From: Gemmatimonadales bacterium | GTDB taxonomy: Bacteria > Gemmatimonadota > Gemmatimonadetes > Palauibacterales > Palauibacteraceae | Length of the DNA stretch: 49,578 bases | Direction: 5' to 3' | Assembly (NCBI GenBank): GCA_009840115.1 | Contig: VXOJ01000006.1 | Location: forward strand, 1-49,578 | In this document: one piece after another, positions 1-9,919 of the stretch | How positions within the stretch are numbered: the first letter of the stretch is position 1 | Layout of the letters: each line of letters begins with the position of its first letter | Notes under the pieces: model-generated | What the model was told of the DNA's origin: nothing | Databases searched by the model: none | Seen by the model: the letters and a program-made list of their open reading frames with translations, nothing else | Position numbers and translations under genes: made by a program

Positions 1-371
1 CCGGCCTCGATCGGCCGCTCGCGCAGCAGGTCGGCGCAGAAGCCGTGGATCGTGCCGATGTGCGCGAGTTCCAGGTGGCCGAGCGCCCGCGAGAGACGCT
101 CACGCGCGCCCCCGTCTTCCTCGGCCACCCGGGCCTCCTCGATGGCCGCCCGCAGCCGGAGTTTCATTTCGCCGGCCGCCTTCTCGGTGAAGGTGACGGC
201 GACGATATCCTCCAGCGTGCCGAGCCCGCGTCTCAGCACCTCGACGATCCGGTCCGTGAGAGCCGTGGTCTTCCCCGTCCCCGCCGCCGCCTCGACGAAG
301 AGCGTGTCGTCGAGATCGTGCCGGATGGCGTCGCGGGCCTCCTGGTCGGCGAGTCTGCCGGGCCGGGTCAC
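1..371 (-). CDS. addA: AddA-like UvrD/Rep-family helicase-nuclease subunit, N-terminal fragment (runs off the left edge)
   Basis: Only about the first 123 codons lie in the window. The start is GTG at 371, overlapping the stop of the upstream AddB-like gene by 4 nt (GTGA), so the two are probably translationally coupled. The fragment has a Walker A motif AAAGTGKTT near residue 30, followed by [18 protein letters not shown] (helicase motif Ia region) and [12 protein letters not shown] (motif Ib region), the normal order for superfamily 1A helicases of the UvrD/AddA/RecB type. In AddAB this subunit drives 3'-5' unwinding and nuclease processing of double-strand ends for RecA-dependent repair. 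The assignment to AddA rather than a plain UvrD rests mainly on the neighbouring AddB-like gene; the C-terminal nuclease domain lies outside the window. Confidence 0.8.
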   Translation of the reverse strand, partial: MTRPGRLADQEARDAIRHDLDDTLFVEAAAGTGKTTALTDRIVEVLRRGLGTLEDIVAVTFTEKAAGEMKLRLRAAIEEARVAEEDGGARERLSRALGHLELAHIGTIHGFCADLLRERPIEA

Positions 372-3300
372 GGGTACTCCCTCAGGCGCCGCAGATCGAC
401 CGGCGGAGGCTTGCGCCGGGTGCGGAGTTCCTCGTCGGGCCCGCAGACCTGCCGGTAGTCGCACCAGCGGCAGGCGTCCTCCCGCGGGAGCGCCGGGAAA
501 CTCCCGGCCTCGAAGGCCCCGCTCACGATCTCGCTCAGGAGCCCGGCCGCCTGGAGCGCGCGGTCGTCGAGCGGCACGACGTGGTCCCGGAACTCGCCGT
601 CCGCCGTGCAGTAGTAGAGCCGGCCCGACTCCACCGGCTGTTCCGGGAACAGCGCCTGCGCGGCGAGCGCGTAGAGGACCGGCTGCAGGAGTTCGCCTCC
701 CTGGATCGTCGCCCCCGCCTTCGCCCGATAGCGACCGGTCTTGTGGTCGGTGACCCGCAGGACGCCGGCCGGGGTCCGTTCGATCAGGTCGATGGCGCCG
801 CGGAGCTTCAGTCCAGCGGCCAGGTCGACGGGTTCGGCCACGGAGTGCGCGTCGCGGTCGGGATCCCGGGGGAGCCCGAAGGAGAGCTCGAAGCGCCACG
901 GCTCGAAGGGCGACGGGCTGTCGCTCTCGCGCTGCAGCCACTCCCGCAGATCCTGCCGGATCGCTTCGATGCCGTCGTCCCAGACCCGGTCGATCGCCGG
1001 CACGAGACGGTCGCGGAAGTCGCCCGCCACCTTCTCGAGCACCTCCTCGAGGAGTTCGGACACCCGCGCGTCGTTCTCCGGCCCGACGGGAAGAAGGGGC
1101 CGGTCCTTCGTGCTTTCGGCCTGGAGCCGGGTCAGGAGTTCGAACTGGACCTGGTGTACGAGCGAACCACGCTGCAGCGGGTCGAGCGCCTCGATCCCGA
1201 TCGGGGCCTCGCGCGGCCGCAGCCCCTGAATCGCCTGCAGATAGAAGCGGTACGGGCATGCCGCGAAGTGCTGCAGCGCCGTCGCCGAGTAGGGACGCGC
1301 GCCGGGCGACTGCTCCGCCAGCGCCCCCGCGGCCCGCTCCGAGAGCTGGACGAGTCCGTCCGCCCACGTCCAGCGCGGCACCTCCCAGCGGTAGGCGCGG
1401 AAGCGGAGGGCGCGGGCGAGATGGGGGTTCGAGTGGAGGAGATGTCCCGCGGCCTTCACCGCGCGTTCTCCACGGAGATCGTGCCTGTCGAGTTCGTCGA
1501 GCACCGCGAGGTCGTACTCGGCCTCGTCGATCGCCTGTGCGCGGGATTTCGGCGCGGGCCATCCGATCCGCGCTTCGGAGACCTTTTCCGCCCGCTGCTG
1601 GAGTTCCTCGAAGCCGGACAGCCGGCCTTCCGCCGCCTGCATCGCCTCGAGCGCGTAGAAGGAGGGGACACGGGGCCGGGTCTTCATGGCGTCGATGCGC
1701 GGGTAGGAGAGGACGACCTGCTTCCGCGCCGCCCCGACCGCGAGTCTGAACGCGAGCCGCTCCTGCCGCACGCGGTCGCGGTTCGTCCGGAGACGGCCGG
1801 GGGCCAGCCGATGGCGCATCTCGTCGAGCAGGATCGGGTCTTCCCCGATCTTGGGAGGGAACAGGCGCTCGGCCATGCCGGGGACGAACACGACATCGAA
1901 GGCGAGCCCACGGGCCGCGTCGATGGGCCCGACGAACACGCGGCCGTAGCGGTTCGCGGGCCGCAACTCGGGGGCCTCCAGGAGACGGGGCGTGAGCACG
2001 CGCAGGACTTCGTCCAGCTCGACCGGCCCCAGGGGCCCCATCGGCGTGAGCTCGGACAGGGCGGCAAGCACGTTGCGGGGCCGCCGCAGCGAACGGGCGG
2101 CCAGGGCGTTCAGCGCGGCCAGCCAACGCTCCCAGCGGGCTTCCGCGGGCAGTTCGGACAACGCCGACAGCAACGGCAGCGCATATGCCCGGAGGAAGGC
2201 AAGATTGGCCCGCATCCCATCGATCCGCGCGAGACGCGGGTTTTCGCCGTCCTCCGCTTCCAGCGCGTCGCGCTTGAACTCGAGTTCGGCGGCGAGCCCA
2301 TCGAGCCGCCGCTCCCAGCGCTCCAGGCCGCCGACGACGGCCGCGTCGACGAGCAGTTGCTCCCAGCGTCGCGGCACCCGTTCCGAGTCCTCTCCCTCGT
2401 CCGGCACTTCGCCGATCGAGACGTACTCCGAAAAGCGAAGCGCCGAGTAGTCTTCGGCCCGGCAACGGAGAAGCGCCAGGAAAGCCCGGCCCGCCGGGTC
2501 CGGACGGCGGACGCCGCGCGCGAACCAGGGACGGATTCCCGCACGATTGAGCGCTTCCTCCAGGTATGGCCGATAATCTTCCGGCTGCCGGAGGAGGATC
2601 GCGCACCGGTCGAAGGGCGTTCCGGCCTCGGCGAGCGAGGTGAGCCGCCGGGCGATCTCCACGGCTTCCCTGCCCTCCCCTGGAGCGGAGAACACGGTCA
2701 CGGCATCGTCCGCGGCGGATTCGGACGGCGCCGGGCCGAAGAGGTGCGCGTGAAGGCGCTGGATCGCACCCACGGGGGGGTCATCGGCCCGGGGCAGCGC
2801 GCCGGGACGCGCACCCGCTTCTTCCAGCGCCCGCAGCGTGCGGTCATCCCCTTCGGGCACGGTTGCGAGCAGGTCGCAGCCTCGCTCGATGAGCGCCGCG
2901 ACGAACCGCCCCTCCAGTTCCGTCCAGATCCGGGCGTCCAGCATCAGGAACCGGTCGTCCACGATGCCCGGCCGGGCGTCCGGATCGTGGAGCGCCGACC
3001 GCGCGGCCTCGAACACGCCGGCTCGATCCGCCAGCCCCGCCGCCCTCCATTCCGCCTCGACCGCTTCCTGGAAGGCGGCGAGGTCCGCGTCGACGGGAGC
3101 GACCCCGGACGGCGTGAGGCCCGCCATGCGAAGGGCGTCCACGGCGCCTCCCACGGCTCGAACGAAGCCGGGCGTGTCCGACACCGCCGCCAGACGGCCG
3201 AGTTGCCGCCGATCAAGCCCCGCCAGCGCCCGCGCCACGACGGCATCGCGGGCCACGGCATCTCCGATCGCCCTTCCGTCGGCAGCGAGCCGCGAGAGCG

Positions 3301-3526
3301 CGACGTCGCGGGCCAGGAGGGGCAGCGTGGTGCGGCGCCAGCCCATCGCGGCGCCGGCCGTCCGCGCCCCGCGCAACAGCAGTTCGTGCGGCCCGGACAG
3401 CGTCTCGCCGATGACCGTCGCGCCCGCCCCGGAGGGTTGGTCTTCGAGCCATTTCCGGGCGGCGTCGAAGCGCACGGCGGCGGTTGGGGAGACGATGAGG
3501 CGGGCGGAGGGAGCGGGCATGACCAC
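368..3526 (-). CDS. addB: AddB-like PD-(D/E)XK nuclease subunit of a double-strand-break repair complex
   Basis: A 1052-residue protein. The N-terminal part is a degenerate UvrD-like helicase scaffold, with [18 protein letters not shown] and [14 protein letters not shown] typical of the AddB/RecC fold, and I see no intact Walker A. The C-terminal part is a PD-(D/E)XK nuclease with [10 protein letters not shown], whose Asp is near residue 927. Cysteines in AACPYRFYL and in [10 protein letters not shown] (1019, 1022, 1028) match the four-cysteine pattern that holds an iron-sulphur cluster in AddB. Known AddAB complexes resect double-strand ends for homologous recombination. Two starts are possible, GTG at 3526 and ATG at 3520, and neither has a clear Shine-Dalgarno. 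The AddA-like gene follows with a 4 nt overlap. RexB is the alternative name for the same role. Confidence 0.85.
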   Translation of the reverse strand: MVMPAPSARLIVSPTAAVRFDAARKWLEDQPSGAGATVIGETLSGPHELLLRGARTAGAAMGWRRTTLPLLARDVALSRLAADGRAIGDAVARDAVVARALAGLDRRQLGRLAAVSDTPGFVRAVGGAVDALRMAGLTPSGVAPVDADLAAFQEAVEAEWRAAGLADRAGVFEAARSALHDPDARPGIVDDRFLMLDARIWTELEGRFVAALIERGCDLLATVPEGDDRTLRALEEAGARPGALPRADDPPVGAIQRLHAHLFGPAPSESAADDAVTVFSAPGEGREAVEIARRLTSLAEAGTPFDRCAILLRQPEDYRPYLEEALNRAGIRPWFARGVRRPDPAGRAFLALLRCRAEDYSALRFSEYVSIGEVPDEGEDSERVPRRWEQLLVDAAVVGGLERWERRLDGLAAELEFKRDALEAEDGENPRLARIDGMRANLAFLRAYALPLLSALSELPAEARWERWLAALNALAARSLRRPRNVLAALSELTPMGPLGPVELDEVLRVLTPRLLEAPELRPANRYGRVFVGPIDAARGLAFDVVFVPGMAERLFPPKIGEDPILLDEMRHRLAPGRLRTNRDRVRQERLAFRLAVGAARKQVVLSYPRIDAMKTRPRVPSFYALEAMQAAEGRLSGFEELQQRAEKVSEARIGWPAPKSRAQAIDEAEYDLAVLDELDRHDLRGERAVKAAGHLLHSNPHLARALRFRAYRWEVPRWTWADGLVQLSERAAGALAEQSPGARPYSATALQHFAACPYRFYLQAIQGLRPREAPIGIEALDPLQRGSLVHQVQFELLTRLQAESTKDRPLLPVGPENDARVSELLEEVLEKVAGDFRDRLVPAIDRVWDDGIEAIRQDLREWLQRESDSPSPFEPWRFELSFGLPRDPDRDAHSVAEPVDLAAGLKLRGAIDLIERTPAGVLRVTDHKTGRYRAKAGATIQGGELLQPVLYALAAQALFPEQPVESGRLYYCTADGEFRDHVVPLDDRALQAAGLLSEIVSGAFEAGSFPALPREDACRWCDYRQVCGPDEELRTRRKPPPVDLRRLREYP

Positions 3527-3654
3527 AACCTATCGCCGCGACCGCAACGCGCTATCAACTCCGCGTGATCCGTGCGCTGCTTGACGCCGCGGCGGGCCGC
3601 GGACGATCCTCAGAAATGACGCTCGTGTACCGTTTAGCTTCCGCGTAGCCGCCC

Positions 3655-5073
3655 GTGGCTTCCATCGACCGCCGCGACTTCGTGCGGGGCGCCGCGCTGA
3701 CCGGCGCCGGGCTCGCCCTCGGTTGCGGCGGGCAGGACCGGGCGTCGGCGACCGGCGAAGCGGCCGGCGAGGTGCCGGATCGCGCGCTGCTCATCGACCG
3801 CGCCAGCGTCTTCGATGTCCGGGCCGGCGCCATGCGCCCGGATACCAGCGTCCTCGTCCGGGCCGGCCGGATCGAAGCCGTCGCCCCGGCAGCCGAACTG
3901 AACGCCAATTCCGACGCCGCCGCGGGCGCGGCGCGCATCGACGGGGCCGGCCTCTTCGTCCTCCCCGGACTCATCGACGCACACGTCCACGTCACCCACA
4001 TCCTCTACCAGTCGCACATGACCGGCGACGAGGTTCTGCCCTTCTACCTCGGGCACGGGGTGACCTCGATCCGGAGCACGGGAGACAACGTCCCCGCCCA
4101 GCGCCTCATCGAGCGCTACGCCGAGGACCACCCGGAGATCTCGCCGAACGTCTTCCGGTGCAGCTTTCTCATCGACGGCAACCCACCCTGGCATCCCGAC
4201 GTGGGCTGGTATCTGGCGACCCCCGCCGACGTGGACCCCTTCGTGGCGGACATGGTCGCGTGGGGCGTGAAGACGCTCAAGATCTATGTCGGTACCGGGC
4301 GCGAGGTCGGGCGCCGCGTGATCGAGGCCGGCCACGAGCACGGCCTCGTCGTGAGCGGACACCTCCTCGACTATCACACGGCGGATGCCGTCCGCGACGG
4401 GCTCGACTGCGTCGAACACATCTACACGGTGTCCAACTTCCTCCTCGACGACCCCGATGACCGCCATTCGATCAACCTCGACTCGGACGAGGCGCGCCGC
4501 CTCATCGACGTCATCGCCGAGCACGGCGCGCGCGTCGACCCGACGCTCATGGTCTTCTGGGGCACGCTCCTCTTCATGGACCTCCCGGAGGTCTACGGAC
4601 ACCCCGACCACGACGCCATGCCGGCTCGCCTCAAGGCGTTCTGGGACAAGGACCGGCAGCGCCGAAGCCTGGACTGGGGCGCGGCACCGGTCTCCGTGCG
4701 CGAGGGGACGTGGGAGAAATACCTGCGGCTCACCGGCATGCTGCGTGAAGCCGGCGTGCAGTTGCTCGTCGGGACCGACGCCCCGGAGCCGCAGGTCGCG
4801 CCGGGCGCCTCGCTGCACCACGAGATGGAGTTTCTCGTCGAAGCGGGCATGCCGCCGCGAGAAGTCCTGTCCGCCGCCACGCTCGAGAACGCGCGGATTC
4901 TGAAGGAAGAGGAGAACCGCGGCGCCGTCGAGCCCGGGCTGGAGGCCGATCTCGTGCTGGTCGATGCGGACCCGCTCGAGGACATCCGCAACACGAGGCG
5001 CATCCGGACCGTCGTGCGCGCCGGACGCGCGCTCGATCCCGCCGAGATTCTGGCCGCGGCGCCGACCGAGTAG
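3655..5073 (+). CDS. Tat-exported amidohydrolase family protein (imidazolonepropionase/prolidase-like)
   Basis: 472 residues from GTG at 3655. The N-terminus DRRDFVRGAALTGAGLALGC is a twin-arginine signal ending in a lipobox-like ALGC, so the enzyme is probably exported folded, with its metal, and lipid-anchored. The metal-dependent hydrolase fold is shown by GLIDAHVHVTH (HxH at residues 110-112), a Lys in VKTLKIYVG, SGHLLDYH, CVEHIYTV and LLVGTDAPEP (late Asp), followed by the usual GAVEPGLEADLVLVD beta-sandwich segment. These support a cyclic-amide or dipeptide hydrolase, but the substrate cannot be read from sequence. A weak TTGACG lies at 3581-3586 with no convincing -10. The CapA-like gene follows after 21 nt, so they may be co-transcribed. 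Confidence 0.85.
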   Translation: MASIDRRDFVRGAALTGAGLALGCGGQDRASATGEAAGEVPDRALLIDRASVFDVRAGAMRPDTSVLVRAGRIEAVAPAAELNANSDAAAGAARIDGAGLFVLPGLIDAHVHVTHILYQSHMTGDEVLPFYLGHGVTSIRSTGDNVPAQRLIERYAEDHPEISPNVFRCSFLIDGNPPWHPDVGWYLATPADVDPFVADMVAWGVKTLKIYVGTGREVGRRVIEAGHEHGLVVSGHLLDYHTADAVRDGLDCVEHIYTVSNFLLDDPDDRHSINLDSDEARRLIDVIAEHGARVDPTLMVFWGTLLFMDLPEVYGHPDHDAMPARLKAFWDKDRQRRSLDWGAAPVSVREGTWEKYLRLTGMLREAGVQLLVGTDAPEPQVAPGASLHHEMEFLVEAGMPPREVLSAATLENARILKEEENRGAVEPGLEADLVLVDADPLEDIRNTRRIRTVVRAGRALDPAEILAAAPTE

Positions 5074-5094
5074 TCCCACAACCGGAGACGCCCT

Positions 5095-6324
5095 ATGCCC
5101 GCATCCCGAGAATACGTCGTCCGCACGCTCCTGGCGGTCGGCTTGGCCGTGGCGGCCGTAGCACCACCACCTGTTATCGGACAACCCATTACAATCGTCG
5201 CGGTCGGAGACATCGAATGGTCGCGGGCGACGAAGGCCCCGGCCATGTACTACGACGCGGCCCCGTCGGGCCGCAGCAACGTGCTCTGGCACCGCGGCGA
5301 CGGCTGGATCCGCGTGCCGTACGCCGCGACGCCGGACTCCCGCGACGTTCTCGAGGCGGCGCTCGACACGACCCTGATCGCGGAAGATGCGCACCACCTT
5401 CGCGCCCACCACTACGGCCTCTCCTTCGAGGACGGGCAGGAGGAGGCACGCTATCCGTTTCACGGCTCGGCCGATTTCCTGCGCGACGCGGACATCGCCT
5501 TCGCCAACCTGGAGACGCCGATCTCCGACGACGCGCGCTGGAGCGGCGCCTTCCGCACGCCCTCGGCCTTCGCCGACGCCCTCGCCTGGGCGGGGATCGA
5601 TGTGGTGGCGACGGCCAACAACCACTCGCTCGACGCCGAAGGGGAAGGACTGCTCGACACGATCCATCACCTGCGCCGGGCGGGAGTCGGCCACGCCGGT
5701 ACGGGACGCGACCTCGCCGACGCCCGCCGACCCTGGATCATCGAGCGCGGCGGGCTCCGTGTCGCGTTCCTCGCGTACGCGCAGTTCGTGAACGACGGAG
5801 GGTCATCATTCGCGACGCCGAGCCAGTCGGGGGTCGTCCCCATGGACCCGCTCCTGATTCGGGAAGACATCGCCCGCGTCCGCGACCGCGTCGATTTCGT
5901 CGCGGTGAGCTTCCACTGGGGGATCGAGAACAGCCAGGAGGTGCACCCCGGAATGCGCGAATTCGCGCACGACATCCTCGACGCGGGCGCGGACGCCATC
6001 CTCGGACACCATCCTCACGTCCCGCGCGGGATCGAGGTTCGCGACGGCAAGCCGATCGTCTACTCGATGGGGAACTTCATCTTCGGGCATGGGCACGACT
6101 ATTGGATGGACAATATCGCGATCCGCCTGCACCTGGGCGCGGAGGGCGCCACGCGGCTGGACGTCCTCCCCATCGCCGGGCGCGGAGACGCCCTGTCCCA
6201 GCCGTATCCGCTCGAAGGCGAAGCCGCCCGCACCCTGCTCGAGGACATCCGCGCGCGCTCGGCGGGGTTGGGGACCACACTGCGCATCGAAGGAAACGCC
6301 GGAGTCATCGATGTCTCGCGCTGA
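5095..6324 (+). CDS. CapA/PgsA-family metallophosphatase-fold protein
   Basis: 409 residues, ATG at 5095 preceded by a CCGGAGAC ribosome site. A signal peptide of about 30 residues ends near VIGQP. Signature segments of the CapA (PGA_cap) family follow in order: TIVAVGDIEWS, AFANLETPIS, VVATANNHSLD, VAVSFHWGIE, AILGHHPHVPRG and VYSMGNFIFGHG. The family adopts a calcineurin-like metallophosphatase fold; the founding members take part in poly-gamma-glutamate capsule synthesis or anchoring. No pgsB or pgsC partner is visible here, so a capsule role is not supported by context; it may be a stand-alone periplasmic phosphoesterase-like enzyme. The gene lies between the Tat amidohydrolase and the serine-hydrolase pair. 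Confidence 0.85.
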   Translation: MPASREYVVRTLLAVGLAVAAVAPPPVIGQPITIVAVGDIEWSRATKAPAMYYDAAPSGRSNVLWHRGDGWIRVPYAATPDSRDVLEAALDTTLIAEDAHHLRAHHYGLSFEDGQEEARYPFHGSADFLRDADIAFANLETPISDDARWSGAFRTPSAFADALAWAGIDVVATANNHSLDAEGEGLLDTIHHLRRAGVGHAGTGRDLADARRPWIIERGGLRVAFLAYAQFVNDGGSSFATPSQSGVVPMDPLLIREDIARVRDRVDFVAVSFHWGIENSQEVHPGMREFAHDILDAGADAILGHHPHVPRGIEVRDGKPIVYSMGNFIFGHGHDYWMDNIAIRLHLGAEGATRLDVLPIAGRGDALSQPYPLEGEAARTLLEDIRARSAGLGTTLRIEGNAGVIDVSR

Positions 6325-6369
6325 GATCCGGCCACTCCGTTTCCGGGACCTCCGTCGGGGAGTAGAACG

Positions 6370-8043
6370 ATGAAGACACCGCTTTGGACGCTGATCCTCC
6401 CGACCGCCGCGGGGCTCGCCTGCGCGGGCGCGAACCCCGGAGGCCCTCCGGAGGGCGCTCCCGAACTGACGGCCCTCGACGCGATCTTCGCGGACTTCGC
6501 CGGCTCCGAAGGGCCGGGGTGCGCATTCGCCGTTTCGCGGGACGGGCAGCAGGTCATGTCGCGCGCGTACGGGATGGCGGATCTGGAGTGGCACGTCCCG
6601 AACACGCCGGAGACGGTGTTCGAGCCCGGCTCCGTCTCGAAGCAGTTCGCCGCCGCGGCCACGATTCTGCTCGCTCTGGATGGACGGATCGATCTCGATG
6701 ACGACATCCGGGCGTACTTTCCGGAGATGCCGGACTACGGCGAAGCCGTCACCGTGCGGATGCTGATCCACCATACGAGCGGTCTTCGGGACTGGGGTTC
6801 GGTCGCCTCCATTGAGGGGTGGCCGCGCTGGAGCCGGGTCCACTCACACAAACACGCGCTCGACATCGCGAGCCGCCAGGGCGCCCTGAACTACGAGCCG
6901 GGCCGCTACTACTCGTACACGAATACCGGATACAACCTCCAGGCGATGCTCATCGAGCGGGTGACGGGCCAGACCTTCGACGAGTTCTCGCAGGAGCGCA
7001 TCTTTCGCCCCCTCGGGATGACGAAGACGCAGTGGCGGGACGATTTCACCGAGATCGTGGATGAGCGCTCCGTCGGTTACCGGCGCGGAGAGGACGGCGA
7101 ATGGCACATGCTGATGCCGTTCGAGAACGTCCACGGCAACGGCGGTCTGCTCACGACCGTGGGGGACCTTCTCCGATTCACGCGCAACCTCGACACCGGC
7201 GAGGTCGGCGGCCCGGAATTCGTCCGTCTCATGCACGAAGAAGGAACGCTCGACTCGGGGTGGAAGACCGGCTATGCGGGCGGGCTTCGCGTGGGCGAAT
7301 ACAAGGGCGTGCGCGAGGTGTCGCACGGCGGTTCGACGGCCGCGTACCGGGCTTTCCTCACACGCTATCCGGATCACGGTTTGGCGGTGTCCCTGATGTG
7401 CAACGTGGCCGAAGCCGACTCGCGCGGACTCGTCCGCCGGGTGGCGGAACTCTACCTCGCGGACGCGATGACCGAGGAGCCTCGGGTCGATGCGACAGGG
7501 GTGGATGTCGATCCCGCGGACGTCGCCACGTTCGCCGGCGGATACCGGGATACGCGAACGGGACAGTATCTGGAGCTGATCGCGGACGGTTCATCTCTGC
7601 TCATGAGCGGAGGACCCGGCGGGCCGCCGCTCGCGGCCACCAGCGAAACCGGGTTCGCCTCGGCCACGGGCGTATCCATCGCATTCGAGGGTCCCGCCAG
7701 CGCGGGCGAACGTCCCCCCGGCATCATGGACATGCCCGCGGCGGACGGGGTGCGGATCGAGCCCGTCGGCCCGTTCGAGCCGACGGCGGCCGACCTGGCC
7801 GAATACGCGGGAGCCTACCGCAGCGATGAAGCCGAGGTGACGTACCGGTTCGAGGTCGAGGACGGGCGGCTCATGTTTCGGGACCGGTACGGGGACGGCG
7901 CCGCGCTTGAACCGCTGTATCCCGATGCGTTCGGCCAGGAGTCCCGCACGTTCATCTTCCGACGCGACGAGACCGGCCGGGTTTCGCAGGCAAGTCTGAG
8001 CGAGGGACGGGTCTGGGATCTCCGCTTCGAACGAGTGGAATAG
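6370..8043 (+). CDS. Serine hydrolase of the beta-lactamase (class C-like) family, lipoprotein, copy 1
   Basis: 557 residues, ATG at 6370 with a GGGGAG ribosome site. The N-terminus has a short hydrophobic stretch and a lipobox ending GLAC. The three active-site elements of the penicillin-binding/beta-lactamase fold are present: S88-V-S-K91, Y183-T-N185, and HGG at 319-321 in place of KTG. Related proteins include esterases, D-amino-acid peptidases and Pab87-type hydrolases, so beta-lactamase activity should not be assumed. The region after about residue 375 holds an additional beta-rich domain (FAGGYRDTRTG and YAGAYRSDEAEVTY) that looks like two lipocalin-like modules. It is a tandem paralogue of the next gene. 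Confidence 0.88.
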   Translation: MKTPLWTLILPTAAGLACAGANPGGPPEGAPELTALDAIFADFAGSEGPGCAFAVSRDGQQVMSRAYGMADLEWHVPNTPETVFEPGSVSKQFAAAATILLALDGRIDLDDDIRAYFPEMPDYGEAVTVRMLIHHTSGLRDWGSVASIEGWPRWSRVHSHKHALDIASRQGALNYEPGRYYSYTNTGYNLQAMLIERVTGQTFDEFSQERIFRPLGMTKTQWRDDFTEIVDERSVGYRRGEDGEWHMLMPFENVHGNGGLLTTVGDLLRFTRNLDTGEVGGPEFVRLMHEEGTLDSGWKTGYAGGLRVGEYKGVREVSHGGSTAAYRAFLTRYPDHGLAVSLMCNVAEADSRGLVRRVAELYLADAMTEEPRVDATGVDVDPADVATFAGGYRDTRTGQYLELIADGSSLLMSGGPGGPPLAATSETGFASATGVSIAFEGPASAGERPPGIMDMPAADGVRIEPVGPFEPTAADLAEYAGAYRSDEAEVTYRFEVEDGRLMFRDRYGDGAALEPLYPDAFGQESRTFIFRRDETGRVSQASLSEGRVWDLRFERVE

Positions 8044-8069
8044 ACCGGGACGGGGTGCCGCGGCCGGCG

Positions 8070-8092
8070 GCGCCCGCCTCGTGCGCGGGCGC
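8070..8092 (+). terminator. GC-rich hairpin after serine hydrolase copy 1
   Basis: GCGCCCGC and GCGGGCGC form a perfect 8 bp stem with a 7 nt loop, starting 27 nt after the stop codon. There is no T-tract, so it may act only as an mRNA 3'-end stabiliser or as a partial terminator between the two paralogues. The rest of the 168 nt spacer shows nothing except the AGGAGGAAG ribosome site of the next gene. Confidence 0.35.
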
Positions 8093-8211
8093 GGCTCGAC
8101 GCCGGATCTCGACGGGGCGGGTGCGGGTGCCGACATTGCACTTCCGGCTGCGCGGACGGCTGCGGCCGGCGACGAGACGGTGCGTGCCGCCATTCAGTCA
8201 GGAGGAAGACG

Positions 8212-9879
8212 ATGAAGACACGACCCTGGACCCTCATCCTTCCCCTCGCCGCGGGACTCGCCTGCGCCGACGCCAGTCGGGACGATTCGTCCTCGGAGAC
8301 CGTCGAACTGGCGGCGCTCGACGCGGTCTTCGCGGACTACGCGGACGGCCCCGGGTGCGCCTTCGCGGTCTCGCGGGATGGACAGCAGGTCATGGCGCGC
8401 GCGTACGGCATGGCAAACCTGGAGTGGGACCTGCCGAACACGCCCGAGACCGTGTTCGAGCCGGGCTCGGTCTCGAAGCAGTTCACCGCGGCGGCCACGA
8501 TCCTGCTCGCGCTGGACGGACGCATCGACCTCGACGACGACATCCGGGAGTACTTCCCGGAGATGCCCGATTACGGCGAGCCCATCACGGTGCGGATGCT
8601 CATCCATCACACGAGCGGGCTCCGCGACTGGGGGTCGGTCGCCGGCATCCACGGCTGGGGCCGGACCACCCGGATCCACACGCACAAGCACGCACTCGAC
8701 ATCGCCAGCCGCCAGCTCGCCCTCAACTACGAGCCGGGGCGCTACTACTCGTACACGAACACGGGATACAACCTCCAGGCGATGCTCGTGGAGCGAGTGA
8801 CCGGACAGACCTTCGACGAGTTCTCGCAGGAGCGGATCTTCGGCCCCCTCGGCATGACGAAGACGCAGTGGCGGGACGACTTCACCGAGATCGTCGAGGA
8901 GCGCTCGATCGGATACCGGCGCGGCGACGACGGCGAATGGCACATGCTGATGCCGTTCGAGAACGTGCACGGGAACGGCGGCCTGCTCACGACCGTCGGC
9001 GACCTTCTCAGGTTCACCCGCAACCTCGACACCGGCGAGGTCGGCGGGCCGGAGTTCATCCGGCTCATGCATGAGCAGGGGATGCTGGACTCCGGGCGGC
9101 AGATCAGCTACGCGGGCGGGCTCTTCGTCGGCGAATACAGGGGCGTGCGCGAGGTCCAGCATTCCGGGGGCACCGCGGCGTACCGGGGCTTCCTCACGCG
9201 CTTCCCGGACCACGGACTCGCGGTGTCGGTGATGTGCAACCGGGGCGAGGCCAACCCCGGCGGGCTCGCCCGCTCGGTGGCCGAACTCTACCTCGGCGAC
9301 GCCATCGACGAGGAGGCTTCCGAGGATCCGGCGGGCACGGACGTCGATCCGGCCCGCGTCGCCGCGTTCGCGGGCGGATACCGCGACACCCGCACGGGCC
9401 AGTTCATGGAGTTGACGGCGGACGGTTCCTCGCTCCGCCTGGGCCTGGGGCCGGGCGGGATGTCCCTCGCCGCCATGAGCGAGACCGAGTTCGCCTCCCC
9501 GGCGGGCGTGTCCATCGTCTTCGACGCCGCGGCCGGGGGCGGAACGAGGCCCGGGGCGACCATGGATACGCCGGTCGCGGACGACGTGAGGATCGAACCG
9601 GTGGAGGGGTTCGAGCCCAGCGCGTCGGACCTGGCCGCCTACGTGGGAGCCTACCGCAGCGACGAGGCGGAGGTGACGTACTGGGTCGAGGTCGAAGACG
9701 GCGGGCTCGTGTTGAGGGACCGGTACGGGGACGGGCCGTCGCTGACGCCGGTGTATCCCGATGCCTTCAGGCAGGGAGGCAGCACGTTCATCTTCCGGCG
9801 CGACGAGACCGGCCGGGTCACGCAGGCCAGCCTGAGCCAGGGACGCGTCTGGGACCTGCGCTTCGAACGGGTGCAGTAG
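8212..9879 (+). CDS. Serine hydrolase of the beta-lactamase (class C-like) family, lipoprotein, copy 2
   Basis: 555 residues, ATG at 8212 preceded by a strong AGGAGGAAG. It parallels the previous gene along its whole length, with a lipobox GLAC, S86-V-S-K89, the same YTN element, and HSG instead of HGG as the third motif. Long identical peptides such as NTGYNLQAML, TFDEFSQERIF and HMLMPFENVHGNGGLLTT show a duplication under strong constraint in the catalytic domain; the C-terminal modules have drifted more. Function is inferred only at family level: a periplasmic serine peptidase, amidase or esterase anchored by lipid. The change in the third motif could alter substrate choice. Confidence 0.88.
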   Translation: MKTRPWTLILPLAAGLACADASRDDSSSETVELAALDAVFADYADGPGCAFAVSRDGQQVMARAYGMANLEWDLPNTPETVFEPGSVSKQFTAAATILLALDGRIDLDDDIREYFPEMPDYGEPITVRMLIHHTSGLRDWGSVAGIHGWGRTTRIHTHKHALDIASRQLALNYEPGRYYSYTNTGYNLQAMLVERVTGQTFDEFSQERIFGPLGMTKTQWRDDFTEIVEERSIGYRRGDDGEWHMLMPFENVHGNGGLLTTVGDLLRFTRNLDTGEVGGPEFIRLMHEQGMLDSGRQISYAGGLFVGEYRGVREVQHSGGTAAYRGFLTRFPDHGLAVSVMCNRGEANPGGLARSVAELYLGDAIDEEASEDPAGTDVDPARVAAFAGGYRDTRTGQFMELTADGSSLRLGLGPGGMSLAAMSETEFASPAGVSIVFDAAAGGGTRPGATMDTPVADDVRIEPVEGFEPSASDLAAYVGAYRSDEAEVTYWVEVEDGGLVLRDRYGDGPSLTPVYPDAFRQGGSTFIFRRDETGRVTQASLSQGRVWDLRFERVQ

Positions 9880-9919
9880 CGCGACCCCCTCGAACGCGGC
9901 GGGGCTCTGCCGGGGGCGG

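Noticed and set aside
581..3568. Plus-strand open frame of 995 codons opposite the AddB-like gene
   Set aside because: Antisense to a conserved nuclease; no motif found.
3581..3610. Possible promoter TTGACG with GATCCT 18 nt later before the Tat amidohydrolase
   Set aside because: The -10 match is too poor to list as a supported site.
3634..5694. Minus-strand open frame of 686 codons opposite the amidohydrolase and CapA-like genes
   Set aside because: Shadow of two plus-strand genes with clear catalytic motifs.
6370..9879. Reading the two serine hydrolases as true beta-lactamases
   Set aside because: The third motif is HGG/HSG and there are extra C-terminal modules; family resemblance alone does not show antibiotic hydrolysis.
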